NCBI RefSeq assembly: GCF_000469345.1
Contig: NZ_KI271113.1
Coordinates: 29,694-78,135 of the forward strand
Origin: Eubacterium ramulus ATCC 29099
GTDB taxonomy: Bacteria; Bacillota; Clostridia; Lachnospirales; Lachnospiraceae
Direction of reading: 5' to 3'
Length of the DNA: 48,442 bases
Shown here: positions 24,294 through 32,402 of the stretch, one piece after another
Numbering within the stretch: position 1 is the first letter of the stretch
Layout: the number at the start of each line of letters is the position of its first letter
Made by a program: the position numbers and the translations under genes
Notes under the pieces: generated by a model
The model's input: only the letters and a program-made list of their open reading frames with translations
What the model was told of the DNA's origin: nothing
The model's database searches: none

Positions 24294-27200
24294 ATGCGTA
24301 TGAAAAAGATACCTGTCCGGATGCTTGCCATCCTGCTGGTGTGTATGACGGTGCTTTTGAGTGTATGCCTGGAACTGTTATCCGTTCCGGCAATGGCGGC
24401 AGAAGAGAAGGCAGCGTGTTATACTGTCCGGATTGCAAATCTGGAACATGGCAGTATTGCACTCAAGGAAGATGACAATCTGCAGGCAGGAAACCAGATC
24501 CATCTGCAAGTTACCCCACAGGAGGGCTATCACTTAGCTTCCCTCACCGTAGCAACCAGTGATGGGACAGCACTTGCTGTTACGGATACGGATGGGGCAG
24601 CGGTAACGGATGGAGCTTATCCGGATACCATGCTCATTGTCATGCCGGAAGATGATGTAACGGTAACCGGGGCATTTGTGTCAGAAAATGATGCTGCGGA
24701 TACAGCGGTTTCCGATACGGTGCTTCCGGAAGAAATATTTTCCATGACCGGTGCCGATACACCGCTGGCAGCAACCATGAACAGTGCGGAGCGTGCGATC
24801 AGTCGGGCAGCAAGCAGTGCAACACTTATAAAGTATGAGAACCAGTTTTCCTGTTACCATAAGGATGGAAGTTGGGATTGTACGGAATCCTATTTGATGC
24901 TTGGTGATCAGTTGGCATGGTGTATTGAGCCTTCCGTCAACATTGGAGCTTCCGGTGGCACTTACGGGCTGAATGGGGATGCGGCGCAATGGCTGATGGA
25001 TAAGTACGGATGGAGCTATAAAAAGACGAACAATTTAACCAAAGCGGTCTATTTAGCAAAAAGTTATTATGGTAATGACTGGCTATGCAGTTATGTCCTT
25101 GTCCAAAACCTGATCTGGTCCGAGATCAAGGAAAATGAAAGCCCGGCAAATTACGGTCGATACGTTTTAACGGACGGGGCAAGGAATACCGCACATAACT
25201 GCGGGCACTTAAACACCAAAGCCAAGGTGGATGCTGCCATTGCGGATGTCTGGAACCGGTTTTATTCTTACAACAAGCTGCCTTCTTTTGATGGATGGAC
25301 GGTGTATGCCACTGCTGGACAGTCGTATTGGCTCAAGGATACCAACGGGGTAGTGAATGATACTTCTTTTGTCGGACAGACTGGTGTAACGGTATCCAAA
25401 GGATGGGATGGCAGCAATGTCGGTATCTGGATCGGTTCGGATGCGTCCATGGCAGGAAAATCCACGACGATCCATTACTATAAAAATGCGATCCCGAATG
25501 GCAGTGAACCATTTTTAATCTATACCAGAACCGGACACCAGTCCGTCAGTACATGGACCAGTGCCATTACACCAACTTATGGTGCCATCCGGGTGGTATT
25601 TACCCGGACTTCTTACCTGCGGGCACATTATAAGGCCAGGGAGAAAGTGGCACCGTCCCTGGATATACATATCACAAAGGCGGATTCTGATACGGGTGCA
25701 GCATTAGCTGGCGCTGAATTTGCCGTTTCCATGGATGGAAAACAGGTGGCAACGGTGACTACGGATGCAGACGGAAAAGCGGCTTACCACTGGAGAGGCA
25801 ATGTCCTGTGGACCGACTATGCAGAAGCCTATGAGCCGGTACTGGATTATAAAAACTGGAGCAGTGCTTACAATAAGGCAAAACAGAGTGTCCTTGCTTC
25901 TGTGAGCGACAAACTCAAAACGTTAAAAGAGGGGACAACCCATACATGGAAGGTGGAAGAAGTGAAGGCACCGGATGGATATGAACGCAACGAAGAAGTC
26001 TGGGAACAGACGTTTTCTTTAAACACCCATGCAGTGGAGATCGACTTTACGGATGAACCGGAAAAGGGATTTTTGACACTGAAAAAAGCATCTTCAGATG
26101 AAGCGTTTTCAAAAGAGAATGATTGTTACAATATCAAAGGCGCTGTATACGGGGTATATCAGTCTGTTGAAGATGCCATGCAGGATGCAAACCGCGTGGA
26201 GACGCTGACGACGAAAGAGGATGGAAGCTCCAACACAGTGACACTTCGGAGAGGAACCTATTACGTGAAAGAGTTGACCGCATCGGACGGGTACCTGCTC
26301 TGCAATGAGCAGGAAGAGACCCTTCCGGCTGGAATCCATGCCGCAACGGTGAAATCTTTAGAGACAACAACGGTTAACTGTAAGGAAGAGCCGGCAAGTA
26401 ATCCATTTGACTTATCATTGCAGAAATTAGATCTTGGCTCACATTCGGCAGAGGCACCGGGAAATGCTGCCCTGTTAGGTGCCATATTTGAGATTGCATA
26501 TTATGAGAACGTGAATGGAGCAACAGACGGAACACCTGCAAAGAAATGGTATTATCGGACGGATGATACCGGAACATTTTCAGCAACGGATAAAAAAGAC
26601 CTGCTTACGACTTACCAGATGCAGGATGGCAGAACTTTACAGTCCGATGATCTGTATGAGCATGATGGAGCGATTGCTTTCCCGATTGGGACCTATACCT
26701 GTAAGGAGATATCTGCACCGGTGCATTACCAGTTATCCGGAATCATGTATTTTACTGGACAGGAAGAGACAAAAACGGATGTGACAACCGGACTGAAACT
26801 GGTGATCAGACAGGAAAAAAATGGTGTGGCACCACAGATCTATCAGGGAGAAGTCGCTGGCAGTGGAAGTATCCTGGCAGAAAATCCGAAGATCGAAGCC
26901 TATGATGAGACACAGTACGGCTCCATTACGATCTACAAGAAGAGTGCGAATGAGAAGCAGATCCCGTTATCTGGGGTATCATTCCGGCTGGTCGGCGTGG
27001 ATGAAGGGGATGAGCATATTGCAAGTACCGATGCAGACGGCAAAATCTGTTGGGAAGGACTGCTCCCACAAGATTATGTGATCACAGAGATCAAGACAGC
27101 AGACGGGAAAAATCTCCTGAAGGATAATATCACCGTCACCTTGCCGATGGAGCTTACCGTAGAGGAAGCACAACAGCGTGGAGCAGATCTGTCACAGGCA

Positions 27201-27395
27201 GTCTGGGATGAGGCGGCACAGAAGTATTGTTTTTATGACCTGACATTTGAAATTGGAAATTCAGCAGTGCTTACCATGCCGATGACCGGAGGAAACACAG
27301 AAAGCATGTATGTACTTATGATCGTGGGTATCCTGGCGGCTGTTGGCGGAATCGCCCTGCTGGCACGAAACAGAAAGAAGAATCATGTGAACTAG
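24294..27395 (+). CDS. Pilus tip adhesin with Cys-Gln thioester domain and MPMTG sorting motif
   Basis: A 1033-residue surface protein. Signal peptide ends near 'LSVPAMA'. Residues ~175-440 form a thioester domain: Cys210 in 'LAWCIEPS' and Gln271 in 'YVLVQNLIW' are the predicted bond partners, which let such adhesins bind covalently to host or cell-surface targets. Four CnaB-like domains follow, each starting with a Lys-containing strand ('LDIHITKADSD', 'FLTLKKASSD', 'DLSLQKLDLG', 'SITIYKKSAN'). The anchor reads MPMTG (995-999) rather than LPxTG, then a helix and 'RNRKKN'. It is the last gene of the pilus operon and ends at a strong terminator. The Cys-Gln link is inferred from position. Confidence 0.88.
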   Translation: MRMKKIPVRMLAILLVCMTVLLSVCLELLSVPAMAAEEKAACYTVRIANLEHGSIALKEDDNLQAGNQIHLQVTPQEGYHLASLTVATSDGTALAVTDTDGAAVTDGAYPDTMLIVMPEDDVTVTGAFVSENDAADTAVSDTVLPEEIFSMTGADTPLAATMNSAERAISRAASSATLIKYENQFSCYHKDGSWDCTESYLMLGDQLAWCIEPSVNIGASGGTYGLNGDAAQWLMDKYGWSYKKTNNLTKAVYLAKSYYGNDWLCSYVLVQNLIWSEIKENESPANYGRYVLTDGARNTAHNCGHLNTKAKVDAAIADVWNRFYSYNKLPSFDGWTVYATAGQSYWLKDTNGVVNDTSFVGQTGVTVSKGWDGSNVGIWIGSDASMAGKSTTIHYYKNAIPNGSEPFLIYTRTGHQSVSTWTSAITPTYGAIRVVFTRTSYLRAHYKAREKVAPSLDIHITKADSDTGAALAGAEFAVSMDGKQVATVTTDADGKAAYHWRGNVLWTDYAEAYEPVLDYKNWSSAYNKAKQSVLASVSDKLKTLKEGTTHTWKVEEVKAPDGYERNEEVWEQTFSLNTHAVEIDFTDEPEKGFLTLKKASSDEAFSKENDCYNIKGAVYGVYQSVEDAMQDANRVETLTTKEDGSSNTVTLRRGTYYVKELTASDGYLLCNEQEETLPAGIHAATVKSLETTTVNCKEEPASNPFDLSLQKLDLGSHSAEAPGNAALLGAIFEIAYYENVNGATDGTPAKKWYYRTDDTGTFSATDKKDLLTTYQMQDGRTLQSDDLYEHDGAIAFPIGTYTCKEISAPVHYQLSGIMYFTGQEETKTDVTTGLKLVIRQEKNGVAPQIYQGEVAGSGSILAENPKIEAYDETQYGSITIYKKSANEKQIPLSGVSFRLVGVDEGDEHIASTDADGKICWEGLLPQDYVITEIKTADGKNLLKDNITVTLPMELTVEEAQQRGADLSQAVWDEAAQKYCFYDLTFEIGNSAVLTMPMTGGNTESMYVLMIVGILAAVGGIALLARNRKKNHVN

Positions 27396-27401
27396 AAAGG
27401 T

Positions 27402-27441
27402 TGCGGCCGCTGCATATATTTTGTGGCGGCTGCATTTTTTT
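27402..27441 (+). terminator. Intrinsic terminator of the pilus operon
   Basis: TGCGGCCGC pairs with GCGGCTGCA (one G-T pair), loop of about 15 bases, followed by seven T. Confidence 0.82.
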
Positions 27442-27486
27442 ATACTGAAAAAGTGGACAGAAGAAAAAAGCGAGAGGAGCAGATAA

Positions 27487-27657
27487 ATGGAATTAAAGAT
27501 CAAACTATATGAGAAAGAGGGAAAACGGTGCTGTTATATCGAAGATGGGAAGGAAAACGGGCAGGAGTACCGGGATATCTCCCTGGAACGGCTTGGCGAG
27601 ATGGTGACCGAACTGTTTGTGTGTATGGAAGCGATTGAAAATAATGTCGAAAAATAG
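27487..27657 (+). CDS. Small acidic protein, unknown
   Basis: A 56-residue ORF with a GAGAGGAG ribosome site. It reads as an alpha/beta mini-domain ('MELKIKLYEKEGKRCCYIED' then 'YRDISLERLGEMVTELFVCM'). No family recognised. It lies between the pilus terminator and the parM promoter and has no element-type promoter of its own in view, so it may depend on read-through. Confidence 0.6.
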   Translation: MELKIKLYEKEGKRCCYIEDGKENGQEYRDISLERLGEMVTELFVCMEAIENNVEK

Positions 27658-27665
27658 AAATATTT

Positions 27666-27695
27666 GTTATGAAACACATCCCAAATCCGTATATA
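27666..27695 (+). promoter_or_regulatory. Element-type promoter, copy 6 (parM operon)
   Basis: GTTATG (27666-27671), 16 bases, CGTATA (27688-27693) then TA. Copy 9 at 35221 shares the same GTTATGAAAC variant of the first box. Confidence 0.7.
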
Positions 27696-27707
27696 TAAAT
27701 AGAGACA

Positions 27708-27728
27708 TGTAATTACAGCATAATTACA
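27708..27728. repeat. TGTAATTA-N5-TAATTACA operator-like inverted repeat in the parM leader
   Basis: A perfect 8+5+8 inverted repeat placed 15 bases after the CGTATA box, where a bound repressor would block initiation or early elongation. Confidence 0.7.
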
Positions 27729-27753
27729 ACGTAAGATAAGGAGGAATCAAGAG

Positions 27754-28710
27754 ATGGAAATCGCAATCGACACGGGAAACAAACAGGTCAAAACAGATCA
27801 TTCAATCTCTATTTCAGGCGTGGTGCCACAGAACACCATTCCTGCAACTGCACGCCCGGAAGATTATATCAGATACCGGGGCAGATATTACACGCTGACC
27901 AATAAACGGCAGGAATATTTAAGGGACAAGTCAGAAACGGAACGTTACTTCGTTTTGGCAATGATGGGGATTGCAAAAGAGCTGGACTATAAGGAAAACC
28001 ATAACGAGATCACATATGATCCGGATAAAACCTATTACATTACCATGCTTGGAGGATTGCCGCCTGCCCATATGGAGGATGCCCGTTTAAAGGACAATTT
28101 TAAAGCTTATTTTAAAACGTCGGATGCGCAATATGTGTGGTATAAGGGTAGAACGTGGCGGGTGAAGATTACAAAAGTGTATGTATACGCGCAATGTTAT
28201 GCTGCCATTATGACGGTGTTTACACAAATTAAGCCATACCCACGCGTTGTTGGGATTGATATCGGTGGATTCACAACGGATTATCTGACCATGGTGCGTG
28301 GCACGATTGACATCGAGCATACGGATTCCCTAGAGCAGGGATTGACTCTTTTATATCAGACCATACATAAAAAGTGCTTAAAAAAGTTTGACGCGATCAT
28401 CGAAGAGAGCGATGTGGATGCCATTTTAAGTGGGGACACCAGTCTGTATGATGAGGAGATCATTACACTGGTGGAAGAAGAAGCACAGGCATTTGTAGAC
28501 AGTCTGTTATCCTCTTTTCGTGAATTTCAGATTGACCTGAAACATTCCTTCGTGGTGTTCTTAGGCGGTGGAGCGATCCTTCTGAAAAAATATATTGAGA
28601 AATCCCCATTGCTTGGCAGATATATGTTTCTGGAGGATATTAAAGGAAACGTACATGGATATAAATTGTTGTATCAGGTGATGCAAAAAAAGAAGGGTGA
28701 GCAATCATGA
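27754..28710 (+). CDS. parM: ParM-like actin-family segregation ATPase
   Basis: A 318-residue protein of the actin/Hsp70 fold: the first phosphate loop is 'MEIAIDTGNKQVKTD', the second 'VVGIDIGGFTTDYLTM', and the adenosine motif is 'VVFLGGGAILLKKYI'. ParM filaments push plasmid copies apart by binding ParR at a centromere. The next gene overlaps (ATGA) and fits ParR. A partition system suggests an extrachromosomal or circular intermediate stage. AAGGAGG precedes the ATG. Confidence 0.88.
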   Translation: MEIAIDTGNKQVKTDHSISISGVVPQNTIPATARPEDYIRYRGRYYTLTNKRQEYLRDKSETERYFVLAMMGIAKELDYKENHNEITYDPDKTYYITMLGGLPPAHMEDARLKDNFKAYFKTSDAQYVWYKGRTWRVKITKVYVYAQCYAAIMTVFTQIKPYPRVVGIDIGGFTTDYLTMVRGTIDIEHTDSLEQGLTLLYQTIHKKCLKKFDAIIEESDVDAILSGDTSLYDEEIITLVEEEAQAFVDSLLSSFREFQIDLKHSFVVFLGGGAILLKKYIEKSPLLGRYMFLEDIKGNVHGYKLLYQVMQKKKGEQS

Positions 28711-29072
28711 AAAAGAATCCCTATCAGTTTACGATCCGGTTTAACAGCACGATCGCCGGACACTGCCAGGCAGCGGCATTCTTAAACCGCTGTGGTACGC
28801 GTGCGAAGGCACATGTGATCGCGGAAGCACTGGATCTGTACCTGCGTGAGAAAAAGCAACTGTTGGGACTTGGGGAATTGGAGCGTATCGAAGTTGTACC
28901 GGAAATGAATGGGCAGGAGCAAAGAGAAGATAAGCGGCAGGAGAAAAAAGCAGACCAGAAAGCGATTCCAAAGCCAGAGCCGGTTGTGTATGCACCAGAA
29001 GTGGAAGCACTCAATGAAGAGGACCTGGATGCGATCGCTGCATCCCTTGGTGCCTGGGATATGGAAGATTAA
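28707..29072 (+). CDS. ParR-like partner of ParM
   Basis: A 121-residue protein whose first ~50 residues ('FTIRFNSTIAGHCQAAAFLN', 'HVIAEALDLYLREK') look like a ribbon-helix-helix DNA-binding unit, followed by a Glu/Lys-rich linker and an acidic C-terminal helix ('NEEDLDAIAASLGAWDMED') that could contact the ParM filament. It is coupled to parM by ATGA. The assignment rests on size, fold pattern and position. Confidence 0.75.
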   Translation: MKKNPYQFTIRFNSTIAGHCQAAAFLNRCGTRAKAHVIAEALDLYLREKKQLLGLGELERIEVVPEMNGQEQREDKRQEKKADQKAIPKPEPVVYAPEVEALNEEDLDAIAASLGAWDMED

Positions 29073-29095
29073 TGAGAAATGGAGAGTACATGGAT

Positions 29096-29236
29096 ATGAA
29101 ATTATTAGACGAGGTAAAGAAAATGGCAGCACTGGATCAGGCGGATAAAGAATTTTTAAAACGGATGGAAAAACGGATGGGACATTTCCTCAAAGAAGGG
29201 ATCGATTTGTTTTTCTGCTTCTTCTTCCGGCTGTGA
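29096..29236 (+). CDS. Small amphipathic protein, unknown
   Basis: A 46-residue ORF with GGAGAG nine bases before ATG 29096 (an ATG at 29090 is too close to that site). It begins with a charged helix ('MKLLDEVKKMAALDQADKEF') and ends with an aromatic stretch ('IDLFFCFFFRL') that may sit at the membrane. It lies between parR and lepB in one transcript. Confidence 0.55.
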   Translation: MKLLDEVKKMAALDQADKEFLKRMEKRMGHFLKEGIDLFFCFFFRL

Positions 29237-29265
29237 TTGCAAGTCTGTCAGATAAGTGAGGGCAG

Positions 29266-29871
29266 ATGAGAAAAAAATTACAAGAGAAAAAGAAGCAGTG
29301 GATGGAATGGTTGACCGGGCTTTTTGCGAGAGGGAAAGAGCTGATAAAAACGGTCAGGGAACATATGGCAGAACTGAGCCGGGAGCAGGAGCTGGAAGAA
29401 AGAAAAATACAGGCATTAAAGCGGATGATCCGTTATGCGGGGGAACTCCTTCTTGTACTGTTTGTATTTTGTGCGCTGATGCAGCATGTGTGGATCGGTC
29501 AGGTACAGGGGGCTTCCATGCGTCCAACCTATCAGGATGGACAGTTTATCTTACTCCTTCGTGGGAAGGAATATAACCGGGGCGATGTGGTAGGTGTGGA
29601 ATATAGTGCCGGAGAAGAAAAGACCACATTGCTCAAACGGATCATTGCCATTGGTGGAGATGTGGTGTCCTGTAAGTATGGACAGTTATATGTCAACGGG
29701 CAGAAAATATCAGAATCCGATCATACAGTGGGAAAAACCTCGGATATTCCGGCACAGACGGTCCCAGACGGATCGGTATACCTGCTTGGGGATAACCGGG
29801 AGCATTCCATGGACTCCAGAAGTTTTGGCTGTATGAGCTGTGAGGACATTATCGGAAAGGTGGTGCACTAA
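29266..29871 (+). CDS. lepB: Signal peptidase I encoded by the element
   Basis: A 201-residue type I signal peptidase: long charged cytoplasmic N terminus (~55 residues), one membrane helix ('ELLLVLFVFCALMQHVWIG'), catalytic Ser84 in 'GASMRPTY', Lys124 in 'LLKRIIAIGGD', and the C-terminal box 'LLGDNREHSMDSR'. It removes signal peptides outside the membrane. Pilus islands of other Gram-positives carry such an enzyme or relative for pilin handling, so this one may serve the element's pilins and surface proteins, although it is encoded outside that operon. Confidence 0.93.
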   Translation: MRKKLQEKKKQWMEWLTGLFARGKELIKTVREHMAELSREQELEERKIQALKRMIRYAGELLLVLFVFCALMQHVWIGQVQGASMRPTYQDGQFILLLRGKEYNRGDVVGVEYSAGEEKTTLLKRIIAIGGDVVSCKYGQLYVNGQKISESDHTVGKTSDIPAQTVPDGSVYLLGDNREHSMDSRSFGCMSCEDIIGKVVH

Positions 29872-29874
29872 GTG

Positions 29875-30192
29875 ATGATCCAGACGTACCTTGAGATGAT
29901 ACAGGTATCGGAAAACGTACTGAAACTACTGACCATTACATATCTGTGCTGCAGCATGGTTCCAGTGCTGGCAGGCTTCCGAAAAACACTGTCTGTACAG
30001 TGGAAAAACACGATGCTTTTTGTACGTTGCATCGGGATCATACTGTTTCTTTTGTGCCTGATGCAGATCGGGATATGGTTTATGGTAGGGAATCTAAAGA
30101 CATTATCGGATTGCTTTGGAAGCCCGGTGTACCTTATCCTGGCAGTAATCAATATGATATGCTGCATCTGTGATGACCGGAAGCATATATGA
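29875..30192 (+). CDS. Small membrane protein with three helices, unknown
   Basis: A 105-residue protein with hydrophobic segments 'LLTITYLCCSMVPVLAG', 'MLFVRCIGIILFLLCLMQIGIW' and 'PVYLILAVINMICCI'. It starts four bases after the lepB stop (ATG 29875, with GTG 29872 possible) and shares its transcript, so it may assist the peptidase or be part of the export apparatus. Its stop codon lies directly before promoter copy 7. Confidence 0.65.
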   Translation: MIQTYLEMIQVSENVLKLLTITYLCCSMVPVLAGFRKTLSVQWKNTMLFVRCIGIILFLLCLMQIGIWFMVGNLKTLSDCFGSPVYLILAVINMICCICDDRKHI

Positions 30193-30193
30193 A

Positions 30194-30223
30194 GTTTCCG
30201 TCAGAGAAAAAACGGCGTATATA
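30194..30223 (+). promoter_or_regulatory. Element-type promoter, copy 7 (ssb)
   Basis: GTTTCC (30194-30199), 16 bases, CGTATA (30216-30221) then TATTATAA. It starts two bases after the upstream stop codon. Confidence 0.78.
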
Positions 30224-30229
30224 TTATAA

Positions 30230-30333
30230 TATAGAAGTCTTACATGCCAATTAGGCAAGTATATAAAATGCGAAAGCATGGTTAAACAGCATGCATGGAT
30301 CAGAAATGGTCTGTGTTGTGCTGTTTTTTTATT
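30230..30333 (+). ncRNA. Structured leader with attenuator upstream of ssb
   Basis: From the promoter: TGCC/GGCA hairpin (30245-30257), a GAAA-tetraloop hairpin ATGC/GCAT (30268-30279), then AACAGCA/TGCTGTT (30285-30325) with an inner CAGA/TCTG stem and seven T followed by ATTTTT. The last is a complete intrinsic terminator 70 bases before ssb. A 13-codon ORF (30244-30285, 'MPIRQVYKMRKHG') ends at the terminator's first arm. Either a ~100-base RNA is made or ssb is controlled by attenuation. Confidence 0.6.
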
Positions 30334-30403
30334 TTTCGGCAAAATCCTGAAGATACAGGTTTTGTAATAGAAATGTAGCCGTAAGGCAGAAAGTGAGGAA
30401 AAA

Positions 30404-31087
30404 ATGAACAAGGTTGTAATGATGGGAAGACTGGTGGGAGATCCCAAGATCAGTTATTCCAAGAATGGAAATGCGATGGCGATCGCAAGGTATCGTCTGG
30501 CAGTGGCGCGAAAGAGCAAAAAGCAGGGAGAGGCGGCAGCAGATTTTTTTAGCTGTGTCGTTTTTGGCAAAAGTGCTGAATTTGCGGAGCGGTATTTACA
30601 CAAAGGAACCCAGATCTGTATTTCGGGGCGGCTGCAGACAGGCAGTTATGTTAACAATGAAAACCAGAAGGTCACGACAACGGAGATCGTGGTAGAAGAT
30701 ACCTCGTTTGCCGGTCCGAAGCAGGAGAACACAATGCCTGGGAATGCGATGCCAAATAATCAGGGGTATGGAGCTTATGCACAGCAGCAAAACGGTTATC
30801 AGACCGGTCCAAATAACATGCAGCTGCCACCAAATGGCATGGCAGGTGCTGCCCCGATGCAAAACAATGGTTATGGAGCTAATGCGGGAATGCCCGCAAA
30901 TAGTGGCTATATGCCACAAAACCAAAACCAGGGAAGCTATTATGGTGGAAACCAGGGTGGCTACACACAGAACCAGGCCCAGGGGATGGCTCCAAATGCA
31001 AATGAGCCTGGTATCATGATTCCAAATGGGAACGGGTTTATGCCAATCCCAAATGGTATGGATGAAGCCTTACCATATCACTCATAG
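30404..31087 (+). CDS. ssb: Single-stranded DNA-binding protein with divergent tail
   Basis: A 227-residue SSB. Residues 1-110 form the OB fold ('MNKVVMMGRLVGDPKISYSK' ... 'FSCVVFGKSAEFAERYL' ... 'TEIVVEDTSF'). The tail is long and rich in Asn, Gln, Gly and Met. The usual acidic tip Asp-Asp-(Asp)-Ile/Leu-Pro-Phe is replaced by 'MDEALPYHS', keeping Leu-Pro-aromatic only. SSB coats transferred single strands in the recipient. It sits behind a regulated leader and before an annealing-protein-like gene. Confidence 0.93.
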   Translation: MNKVVMMGRLVGDPKISYSKNGNAMAIARYRLAVARKSKKQGEAAADFFSCVVFGKSAEFAERYLHKGTQICISGRLQTGSYVNNENQKVTTTEIVVEDTSFAGPKQENTMPGNAMPNNQGYGAYAQQQNGYQTGPNNMQLPPNGMAGAAPMQNNGYGANAGMPANSGYMPQNQNQGSYYGGNQGGYTQNQAQGMAPNANEPGIMIPNGNGFMPIPNGMDEALPYHS

Positions 31088-31098
31088 AAAATGGTCAG

Positions 31099-31135
31099 AG
31101 AAGCGGTTGTATTATGTAGCCGCTTCTTATTTTTA
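31099..31135 (+). terminator. Intrinsic terminator after ssb
   Basis: Perfect 8-base stem AGAAGCGG/CCGCTTCT, 13-base loop, then a T-rich tail. The next gene follows without a visible promoter, so some read-through is likely. Confidence 0.75.
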
Positions 31136-31152
31136 ATAAGAAAGGAAGAAAG

Positions 31153-32055
31153 ATGGGAAGAATTATATTGGAAGATGGCTCCCAGTATCTGCCGGTTAAA
31201 TTCCGGATTTCAGAATTTTATCAACAGCATCCAAAAGGGAAGATACGCACCAGTCTGATGCGGTTTGACCGTCAGAATAACAATCCCGGATTCGTGGAGT
31301 CCGTATTGATAAAGGCAGAAGTGTATCGTGATGATGCGACGCTTCTTGCGGAAGCTTATTCCCAACGGAGATGTGAACCACAGGAGCCCTCTTTTTTCGA
31401 GTGTGCGGAAACAGTCGCGATTGGAAGGGCGTTGTCAGATGCCGGTTACAGCGTTTACAGTGAGGATCTGGGTGATGATCCATGTAAGAGAAAAATCATG
31501 CTGGATGATGGCAGTTTTTATCTTAAGGCAGGCTTTCGGATCGCATGGGCCAGACGGGAAATGCCACAGATGCTGATCCGAAAAGAACTACTGCTTATGA
31601 CGCCGTATCAGGCGATCGTCAAGGCAACGATCGAGAATGAAGGAGAAGTGTTGGCAACAGCTCATGCCATGCGCGTATGGAGTGATGCACATGCGGCGGG
31701 GCACTACTTTTTGGAAAGTGCAGAGACAGCAGCAGTAGCGAGGGCACTGAGCATGATCGGATATGACCTGCCACCAGAGGAGAGCCATGAATGGGATGAA
31801 CACGACAATTATTCAGAAGCTCCTGTAAGTGCAGACTGTTATACACAACAGTTCGGAGAAGAAGCAATGCCAGAATCTGGAACAGGACTGTCAGCACCAT
31901 ATTGCCAGACAGGTGTGATGTCATGCCAGGATAGCGGGCAAAATCCTATTATGGTAGGAAATACCGCTGTGTATACGCGCGTACAGTATGACACAGAGAA
32001 TGGCAATGGGTTCTTTGGCGGGGGTGAAAACTATGAACCTGGCTATGGAAGATAA
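31153..32055 (+). CDS. Tandem-domain protein resembling ssDNA-annealing factors
   Basis: A 300-residue soluble protein with two similar ~95-residue halves (about 1-105 and 113-205). Each opens with 'IxLxDGSxYLxxxFRI', continues 'xxIKAEV/ATIExxxxxLAxAxxxR' and closes with 'FFECAETVAIGRALSDAGY' or 'YFLESAETAAVARALSMIGY'. The closing pattern resembles the 'ETSAIGRAL' motif of phage ERF/Rad52-like annealing proteins. The last ~95 residues are acidic and disordered. Its place after ssb supports a role in annealing or repair of transferred DNA. This is inference; the domain duplication itself is directly visible. Confidence 0.6.
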   Translation: MGRIILEDGSQYLPVKFRISEFYQQHPKGKIRTSLMRFDRQNNNPGFVESVLIKAEVYRDDATLLAEAYSQRRCEPQEPSFFECAETVAIGRALSDAGYSVYSEDLGDDPCKRKIMLDDGSFYLKAGFRIAWARREMPQMLIRKELLLMTPYQAIVKATIENEGEVLATAHAMRVWSDAHAAGHYFLESAETAAVARALSMIGYDLPPEESHEWDEHDNYSEAPVSADCYTQQFGEEAMPESGTGLSAPYCQTGVMSCQDSGQNPIMVGNTAVYTRVQYDTENGNGFFGGGENYEPGYGR

Positions 32056-32323
32056 AATCAAGGAAGGGTTTTATGCCCTATGCCTTGCGATTCTCAAGGG
32101 GTATAGTGTCAGTGAGGCATTTCATGCGCTGGAAATGCCAAATTGGAAGAAAGATCCTTCAAAAATCGACATCTGGGCGACGGCACAGGAACGGAGTGTG
32201 ACAGAAACTGCAAAAGAGTGTGGATGCTCCGTCTCAACCGTAAAGCGCTGCAAGCGGATGAAATTGGAACAGCAGAGTTTGTGGGATGTTTTTGGAAATG
32301 ACTTAAAAAATAAAACATATTAA
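32033..32323 (+). CDS. Small HTH protein
   Basis: A 96-residue protein from ATG 32033, overlapping the previous gene by 23 bases with GGCGGGGGTG as ribosome site. The C-terminal half has a helix-turn-helix 'SVTETAKECGCSVSTVKRCK', similar to sigma region 4 or invertase-type HTH motifs; the N-terminal half is helical. It is one of the few DNA-binding candidates that could read the element-type promoter or the TGTAATTA sites, but no sequence feature proves that. Confidence 0.68.
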   Translation: MNLAMEDKIKEGFYALCLAILKGYSVSEAFHALEMPNWKKDPSKIDIWATAQERSVTETAKECGCSVSTVKRCKRMKLEQQSLWDVFGNDLKNKTY

Positions 32324-32328
32324 TGAAA

Positions 32329-32378
32329 AAAGACGGTTGTTATAGGAAGGAAAATTCCTATGGCATCCGTCTTTTTTT
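32329..32378 (+). terminator. Strong intrinsic terminator of the ssb operon
   Basis: AAAGACGG/CCGTCTTT with an inner ATAGGAA/TTCCTAT stem, followed by seven T. Confidence 0.9.
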
Positions 32379-32402
32379 ATGCCTGTATGGAATGACGAAA
32401 GT

